This document shows positions 4,420 through 8,994 of a stretch of 8,994 nt of DNA, in pieces (position 1 is the stretch's first letter; each line of letters begins with the position of its first letter). Location: positions 1 through 8,994 of the forward strand of contig JACRMZ010000030.1 in NCBI GenBank assembly GCA_016219455.1, in the 5' to 3' direction. Position numbers and translations under genes: made by a program. Source of the DNA: Candidatus Aenigmatarchaeota archaeon (GTDB lineage: Archaea > Aenigmatarchaeota > Aenigmatarchaeia > PWEA01 > JACRMZ01). The notes under the pieces were generated by a model. The model saw only the letters and a program-made list of their open reading frames with translations, made no database searches and was not told where the DNA came from.

Positions 4420-5982
4420 ATGGAAAGCAAAACCTTTCTCGTGCTGACATCAGTCATTTTGGCGCTTGGGATGTCCTCGACAGCACTTGCCCAGGAGTTC
4501 AACGCAACAAACCATCTCTGGGTTTTGATTTCCTTCTGCCTGATTTTCTCGATGCAGGCAGGTTTTGCGATGCTTGAGTCAGGCTCTGTCCCTGAGTCCA
4601 ACGTTTACGTTGTTGCGTTCAAGAACCTCATAGACTGGACACTTGTGTCAATAGCATATTTCTTCATTGGTTTTGGCATACAATTTGGATTGACATCAAG
4701 CGGCCTGTTCGGGTCGTCGTTCCTCTTGCTTAACGGGCTTGGCTACGGAACGCATGCTGTGGGTGGATGGACGTACTTCATGTTTCAGTTGGCTTTCGCA
4801 GGGACGGCTGCAACAATAGTCTCCGGGGCCATTGCCGGAAGGACTGGATTTTTCGCATACTATGTATTTTCAATTCTGATGGGCGCGCTGATTTACCCGG
4901 TTTTCGGCCACTGGGCATGGGGAAACGGGATCCTTAGCCAGGGAACATTGCTGACTTCGATGGGCTACATTGACTTTGCAGGCTCAAGCGTCGTTCACAT
5001 GACAGGTGGAGTCGCTTCCCTCGTGGGAGCGATACTCATCGGCCCGCGCCTTGGAAGATTTGGAATCGACGGCAAGCCAAGGGACCCTCCAAGCTATCCT
5101 ACATCAGGAGCGCTCGTGGTTCTTGGAACGCTGGTGCTGTGGTTTGGATGGTTCGGCTTCAACGGCGGCAGCACCCTTGTGGCTGGGGATTTTGCCGGGC
5201 GCGTCATATTCAACACGAACCTTGCAGCATCTGCCGCGTCCGTTGCAGCGTTCCTGCACGCAAAGCATCTTCAGGGAAAGCGCTATATCGGCAACAAAAT
5301 AATTGGCGGCACCATAACAGGCCTTGTTGCAATAACTGCCAACTCTCATATGGTGGCACCAATTGGCGCGCTGCTGATAGGTATTTTTGCCGGAATAATC
5401 CATAACATCGCATACGAGCTTCTTCTGAAACTTAAGATAGATGATGCAGTCGGCGCTGTGCCTGTCCACCTCTTTGGCGGGATGTTTGGAATAATCAGCG
5501 TAGCGTTATTCGGGGATGCAGGCATTGCTGCAGAATTCTACAAAAATGTTCCGATACCCCTAATTACAGGCGGGATGTTTGCGCAGCTTCAGGTACAGAT
5601 AATCGGTGTTCTGCTCAATCTGCTGTGGGTTGGGGTGTCGTCGTTTGCTGTGTATTCCCTCATCAAGAAGTTCATTGGATTGAGGGTTTCCCCTGAAGAG
5701 GAGATGGCAGGCGTAACGCTGGAAGGCGGCGTTACTGTAAAGAAACCGGAATTCCACAAGATGACTGAAGAGGAACTGCGGTCTATTGCTGAAGGAAAGG
5801 CCATCGAAAAAAAGACGATGAAAGTCACCATCGAAGAAACGGCAAATGAAAGGCTTGTGGCATGGATAACAAGCTATATGCTGATGAAGGACGCTAAAAT
5901 CGAAGAGTGCAAAAGGATGCTTATCGAGAAAGGATGGTCAAGGGACGACGTGGAGCGCGCCGCGAAAAAGGGCGGGTTTTGA
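4420..5982 (+). CDS. amt: Ammonium transporter (Amt/MEP/Rh family) with long cytosolic tail
   Basis: 520 residues from ATG 4420. This start is chosen because it gives a clean signal-like N-terminus (MESKTFLVLTSVILALGMSSTALAQEF); an in-frame GTG at 4351 would add 23 polar residues. The Amt hallmarks are present: QAGFAMLESGSV, GHWAWG, DFAGSSVVHMTGG with the first pore His, WFGWFGFNGGS, and DDAVGAVPVHLFGG with the second pore His. The twin-His channel is therefore intact, with about 11 membrane helices. The family normally ends soon after a short C-terminal regulatory region. Here about 100 residues follow the last helix, starting GLRVSPEEEM. The usual HGE-type motif is not recognisable, and the last 46 residues form a helical segment ending EKGWSRDDVERAAKKGG. 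It carries ammonium/ammonia across the membrane, and its tail may signal to the downstream two-component genes. The stop overlaps the next start. Confidence 0.93.
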   Translation: MESKTFLVLTSVILALGMSSTALAQEFNATNHLWVLISFCLIFSMQAGFAMLESGSVPESNVYVVAFKNLIDWTLVSIAYFFIGFGIQFGLTSSGLFGSSFLLLNGLGYGTHAVGGWTYFMFQLAFAGTAATIVSGAIAGRTGFFAYYVFSILMGALIYPVFGHWAWGNGILSQGTLLTSMGYIDFAGSSVVHMTGGVASLVGAILIGPRLGRFGIDGKPRDPPSYPTSGALVVLGTLVLWFGWFGFNGGSTLVAGDFAGRVIFNTNLAASAASVAAFLHAKHLQGKRYIGNKIIGGTITGLVAITANSHMVAPIGALLIGIFAGIIHNIAYELLLKLKIDDAVGAVPVHLFGGMFGIISVALFGDAGIAAEFYKNVPIPLITGGMFAQLQVQIIGVLLNLLWVGVSSFAVYSLIKKFIGLRVSPEEEMAGVTLEGGVTVKKPEFHKMTEEELRSIAEGKAIEKKTMKVTIEETANERLVAWITSYMLMKDAKIEECKRMLIEKGWSRDDVERAAKKGGF

Positions 5983-6149
5983 TGACGGAAAAATACGACC
6001 AAGTCTCCATAAAGGTGAGTGAAGGCGGCTACAATGTGATATCCGTGGCAGAATGGCAGAAGATTGACATACTGAAAAGGATAGAGTTAATGAAGGAGGG
6101 GAAGGTGACGTTCTTGTTCGAGGGCAAGATTGCCACACTGGGTGATTGA
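5982..6149 (+). CDS. Small conserved-looking protein of unknown function between amt and the receiver gene
   Basis: 55 residues. Its ATG overlaps the amt stop by one base (TGATG), a sign of translational coupling. I do not recognise a family. The sequence reads as beta strand (QVSIKV), turn, ISVAEWQKIDILKRIELMKEG (one amphipathic helix), then a strand pair KVTFLFEGKIATLG. It is soluble with no cysteines. Its last codons contain GGTGAT (6141-6146), a good Shine-Dalgarno match for the next gene, whose ATG follows the stop directly. Position suggests a role linking transporter and receiver, but this is inference. Confidence 0.8.
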   Translation: MTEKYDQVSIKVSEGGYNVISVAEWQKIDILKRIELMKEGKVTFLFEGKIATLGD

Positions 6150-6515
6150 ATGAAAAAAATAATGGTCGTTGATGATGAAGAGAGCATGCGTGAGTTGATA
6201 CGGGCAATCATGGAGACCTCTGGCTACTCTGTGACTACTGCAGTTGACGGCAACGACTGCATAGAAAAGCTCCGGAAAGAAAAACCGGACCTGGTCATTA
6301 TGGACATGATGATGCCTGGGATGACTGGCAAAGAGACAGTCGAGAAGATACGCTCCAACCCTAAGACACGGGACATTAAAGTTATGTTCCTTACTGTGAC
6401 GACGTTCTCCGATATCCGGAAGGATGAGATAAAGAAGCTCACAGTGTCTGACTATGTGCTGAAGCCGTTTGACAACGAGGACTTTCTGAAACGAGTCTCC
6501 AAGGCGCTCAAATGA
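6150..6515 (+). CDS. Stand-alone CheY-like response regulator receiver
   Basis: 121 residues, a single receiver domain with no output domain. Acidic pocket E10 with D8/D9 (VVDDEES), phospho-acceptor D52 (VIMDMMMPG), T82 as the switch residue (MFLTVT) and K105 (LKPF) are all present, so it should be phosphorylatable. The start codon abuts the upstream stop and is preceded by GGTGAT. The likely partner is the PAS histidine kinase encoded after it. Output may be by protein-protein contact, for example with the Amt tail or the small protein, since there is no DNA-binding domain. Its stop abuts the stop of the convergent minus-strand gene. Confidence 0.93.
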   Translation: MKKIMVVDDEESMRELIRAIMETSGYSVTTAVDGNDCIEKLRKEKPDLVIMDMMMPGMTGKETVEKIRSNPKTRDIKVMFLTVTTFSDIRKDEIKKLTVSDYVLKPFDNEDFLKRVSKALK

Positions 6516-6716
6516 TTACCTTTGCCTGACATCCAGCCTTTTCAAAGCGGACATTATCCTCAGGAACTCCGGCTGGGCCGACTTTTTCTGCTCCGGCGTA
6601 AGGTCCTCGTATGCCTTCATCAGTATTCCGAAAGCCGGCTGGATGCCTATGACCTTGGCGATTTCTCCGAGGATAGCCTCATCGAACCTCTCTGGCATAT
6701 TATCATTGGATTCCAT
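6516..6716 (-). CDS. Small helical protein of unknown function, antiparallel between receiver and kinase genes
   Basis: 66 residues from ATG at 6716 (an inner ATG at 6698 would give 60, MPERFDEAIL). I do not recognise it. It is highly charged and helical (DEAILGEIAKVIGI, AFGILMKAYEDLTPEQKK, PEFLRIMSALKRLDVRQR), with codon use like the neighbours (AGG, ATA, GAG), whereas the plus-strand readings here look non-coding. Its TAA abuts the receiver's TGA with no gap, and its start overlaps the kinase's possible TTG start. It is convergent to the receiver and divergent from the kinase, so it breaks the operon on the plus strand. No clear promoter or Shine-Dalgarno is seen. Confidence 0.65.
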   Translation of the reverse strand: MESNDNMPERFDEAILGEIAKVIGIQPAFGILMKAYEDLTPEQKKSAQPEFLRIMSALKRLDVRQR

Positions 6717-7878
6717 TAAATCGGCTGATAGGTCGAAAAGGGCTTCACGCTTTGGCGAGTATGTGGAAAGCATCCTGGACTCCATACCTGACATGATCCT
6801 AGTTGTTGATTCAGAGAACACAATAATAAAATCAAATGACTCGGCAAGAAAAGCGCTTGGCCTCGCAAAGGACGACATTTCGGGGATGCACCTCAATGCC
6901 GTCGCTGACATAGACATGGGAAAGGCTAGCCATGGAAGCGTCCCGGGAACGATAAAGTCCGTGTCAGGCCAGATTCCAACTGTCTTTTGGGCAAAGCGCA
7001 TAACAGACATGCAAGGCGAGCAATGCACCATTATTGTTGCAAAAGACGATTCCGGCATGGCAACTGAGCTGAAGAAGAAGATTGATGACCTTAACAGTTC
7101 ATATTCCCAGCTGTTCGGGTACAAGGAAATGATGGAAGAAAGCTACGAGGAGTTCAAAAAAGTAAGCAAGAAAAAAGACGAGTTCGTTTCCATGGTGGCG
7201 CACGAGCTGAAAACCCCGCTTGCGGCAATCCATGGCTTCTCAGAGCTGCTGAAAAACGAGAAAGTCTTCTCTGACCCCAAAACGCGCGAAAAATACCTCG
7301 GGATAACCATACGGGAGACTGAGAGGCTCAACAGGCTTGTCTCACAGATCCTCGATTTATCAAGGATAGACCTTGGCACAATGAATCTCAACATAGAGCG
7401 CATTGACTTCTCTGAAATATTGAAAATTGCCGATGAAAACATAAGGCAACGGGCAGAAGCCAAGGGCCTCTCACTCGAGTTCCAAATTGACAGGAGCATT
7501 TTCATCGAATCAGACAAGGAGCGCCTGATACAGATAGTCCTAAATCTTGTTGACAACGCCGTGAAGTACACTGAACACGGAAGCATACTGGTGTCGGCAA
7601 AGGCCGACGGCACGGACATTATGTTCTCTGTTTCTGACACGGGAGTCGGGATACCAGAAGAGCATTTCAACAAGATTTTCACGAGATTTTATGAAGTCGA
7701 CTCGTCGTTCTCAAGGAAGGTCGGAGGCACAGGCCTTGGCCTGTCCATAGTCAAGGAGATTGTGGAGCTTTTTAGCGGCAAAATATGGTTTGAAAGCAAA
7801 TACGGTAAGGGCACGACATTCTTCTTACGGCTTCCTGTCAAATACAGACGGCCGGATGAAAAAATAACCGGGAACTGA
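6706..7878 (+). CDS. Soluble PAS-domain histidine kinase
   Basis: About 390 residues from a TTG at 6706; GTG at 6763 or the upstream ATG at 6643 are alternatives, the last overlapping the minus-strand gene heavily. No membrane segments. A PAS domain (YVESILDSIPDMILVVDSENTI...) is followed by a coiled-coil linker, then a HisKA domain with phospho-acceptor His (codon 7201-7203, MVAHELKTPLAAIHGF). The HATPase domain has an N box (NLVDNAVKYTEH, from 7543), G1 (DTGVGIP, from 7636), F box (FTRFYEVD) and G2 (GGTGLGLSIVKEI, from 7723). All catalytic boxes are intact, so it should autophosphorylate and serve the upstream receiver. The PAS domain would sense a cytosolic signal or the Amt tail. A TATA-like catattatc at 6696-6704 may give it its own promoter. 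Confidence 0.9.
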   Translation: MDSIKSADRSKRASRFGEYVESILDSIPDMILVVDSENTIIKSNDSARKALGLAKDDISGMHLNAVADIDMGKASHGSVPGTIKSVSGQIPTVFWAKRITDMQGEQCTIIVAKDDSGMATELKKKIDDLNSSYSQLFGYKEMMEESYEEFKKVSKKKDEFVSMVAHELKTPLAAIHGFSELLKNEKVFSDPKTREKYLGITIRETERLNRLVSQILDLSRIDLGTMNLNIERIDFSEILKIADENIRQRAEAKGLSLEFQIDRSIFIESDKERLIQIVLNLVDNAVKYTEHGSILVSAKADGTDIMFSVSDTGVGIPEEHFNKIFTRFYEVDSSFSRKVGGTGLGLSIVKEIVELFSGKIWFESKYGKGTTFFLRLPVKYRRPDEKITGN

Positions 7879-7879
7879 C

Positions 7880-8994
7880 ATGATATCATACTCTCTTTCA
7901 ATAGACAAAAACTCGCACTATTTCCACGTCTCAATGGATTTTGCAGTTAGCGGCTCTATTAACGTCTCAATGCCTGTCTGGACGCCGGGCTCATATCTTA
8001 TTCGCGAGTTTTCAAAAAATGTGAAGTCACTGAGAGCATCAGAGGGCGGAAAAGCGCTGGTTGCGCAGAAAATCTCCAAGAACTCCTGGAAAATTTACGA
8101 TGCAAATAAGCGCGTCCGTGTGGAATACGACGTCTATGCGCATGAGCACACGACAAACTCCAGCTACATAGGCTCTGACCACGCAACCATAAACGGGGCA
8201 AGTGTTTTCATGTTTGCAGAAGGCATGGAAACCGAAGAAATAACTGTGAAGATAAATTCCCCAAAAGTATGGAAGACTATATCAACCTGGCTGCCCAAGC
8301 GCTCAGGAAAACTATACGCAAAGAACTATGATGTTCTAGTGGACTCTCCGATTGAGATTGGAAACCACAGCGTCCATAAATTCATCGCCCGCGGGAAGGT
8401 GCATGAAGTCGCGATATATTCGCATGGGAAGTTTGATGAGAAGCGGTTTGTCAACGACTTGAAGAAAATTGTCAACGCCTCATTCACCGTATTTAAGGAG
8501 ATGCCATACGAAAGGTATGTTTTCATATGCCACTTTGGCGGCGACTCCGAGTATGGCGGGCTGGAGCATCTCAACTCTACTCTTTGCATAGCCCCTGTCC
8601 TGTCCATGAAAAACGACGTCGACTACAAAAATACCCTTGGACTGTTCTCTCACGAATTCTTCCACCTATGGAACGTCAAAAGGCTTCGGCCCCGCCCTCT
8701 TGGCCCGTTTGACTATTCAAGGGAAAACTATACAACATCCCTTTGGATTTCCGAGGGAATAACAAGCTACTATGACAATCTTATCCTGAGAAGAGCCGGT
8801 ATCATTTCAGCGGAAGAATACCTCATTGAACTTTCGGAAGACATCGGGCGGCTTCTTGCCACACCAGGGCGCAACGCCCAAAGCGCCGAAGAGTCAAGTT
8901 TCGACACGTGGATAAAGTTCTACAGGCCGAACGAGGAATCGATAAACTCGGCAGTTTCATACTACAACAAGGGAGCTATCCTTGGGTGGCTCAT
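7880..8994 (+). CDS. M61-family metallopeptidase (glycyl aminopeptidase-like), 3' end outside window
   Basis: The frame is open from ATG 7880 to the window end (371 codons), so the C-terminus is missing. The N-terminal beta domain has the M61 signature VWTPGSYLIREFSKNVKSL. The catalytic region carries YGGLEHLNST, the zinc motif HEFFHLWNVKRLRP (H258, E259, H262) and WISEGITSYYD, whose E292 is the likely third zinc ligand. These match family M61, which usually ends with a PDZ domain, here beyond the edge. No signal peptide is present, so a cytosolic role is likely: release of small N-terminal residues from peptides. The start lies 1 nt after the kinase stop, indicating co-transcription. Link to ammonium signalling is unproven; amino-acid recycling is one option. 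Confidence 0.92.
   Translation, partial: MISYSLSIDKNSHYFHVSMDFAVSGSINVSMPVWTPGSYLIREFSKNVKSLRASEGGKALVAQKISKNSWKIYDANKRVRVEYDVYAHEHTTNSSYIGSDHATINGASVFMFAEGMETEEITVKINSPKVWKTISTWLPKRSGKLYAKNYDVLVDSPIEIGNHSVHKFIARGKVHEVAIYSHGKFDEKRFVNDLKKIVNASFTVFKEMPYERYVFICHFGGDSEYGGLEHLNSTLCIAPVLSMKNDVDYKNTLGLFSHEFFHLWNVKRLRPRPLGPFDYSRENYTTSLWISEGITSYYDNLILRRAGIISAEEYLIELSEDIGRLLATPGRNAQSAEESSFDTWIKFYRPNEESINSAVSYYNKGAILGWL

Noticed and set aside
6643..6716. ATG at 6643 as the histidine kinase start
   Set aside because: The added residues read like a non-coding frame and would overlap nearly the whole first third of the well-formed minus-strand 66-residue gene; TTG 6706 or GTG 6763 fit better.

Overview
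The window reads as a piece of an archaeal chromosome. Evidence: two tRNA genes interrupted by bulge-helix-bulge (BHB) introns, with encoded CCA ends; a short archaeal-type histone; TATA boxes about 25-35 nt before several starts, with one likely leaderless GTG start; and two secreted surface proteins rich in N-glycosylation sequons and Thr tracts. Base composition is intermediate, with frequent AGG and ATA codons. The Cys-rich CTDSDG repeat protein resembles proteins I associate with DPANN-type archaea, but nothing here fixes the phylum.

Layout. 1-760 (-): N-terminal part of a secreted NosD-like beta-helix protein. 910-1054 (+): tRNA-Arg(GCG) with a 68-nt intron in the D-loop. 1056-3125 (-): a 689-residue secreted protein with five Cys-rich CTDSDG repeats and a broken sixth, its last codons lying in the tRNA-Arg 3' flank. 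3172-3396 (-): a small winged-helix-like protein. 3397-3745: intergenic DNA followed by a long structured leader. 3746-3940 (+): a divergent histone, then a GNRA-capped hairpin terminator. 4082-4232 (+): tRNA-Leu(TAG) with two introns. 4420-8994 (+): ammonium transporter with a long cytosolic tail, a 55-residue protein, a stand-alone receiver, a soluble PAS histidine kinase and a 3'-truncated M61 peptidase. These are tightly spaced except where a 66-residue protein lies on the opposite strand between receiver and kinase.

How the genes may work together. The Amt / small protein / receiver chain is translationally coupled, and the kinase lacks membrane segments. A plausible reading is that Amt, or its tail, passes ammonium status to the soluble kinase and CheY-like receiver. 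No PII/GlnK gene, the usual Amt partner, is visible. The M61 peptidase starts 1 nt after the kinase stop and may be co-transcribed.

Most unusual points: (1) three BHB introns in two tRNA genes, two at non-canonical positions; (2) a near-identical 27-nt trailer element after both tRNAs, split by an 18-nt hairpin insert in one and serving as the coding end of the broken surface gene in the other; (3) a histone leader with mutually exclusive pairings around the Shine-Dalgarno site; (4) the Amt-linked two-component cluster.
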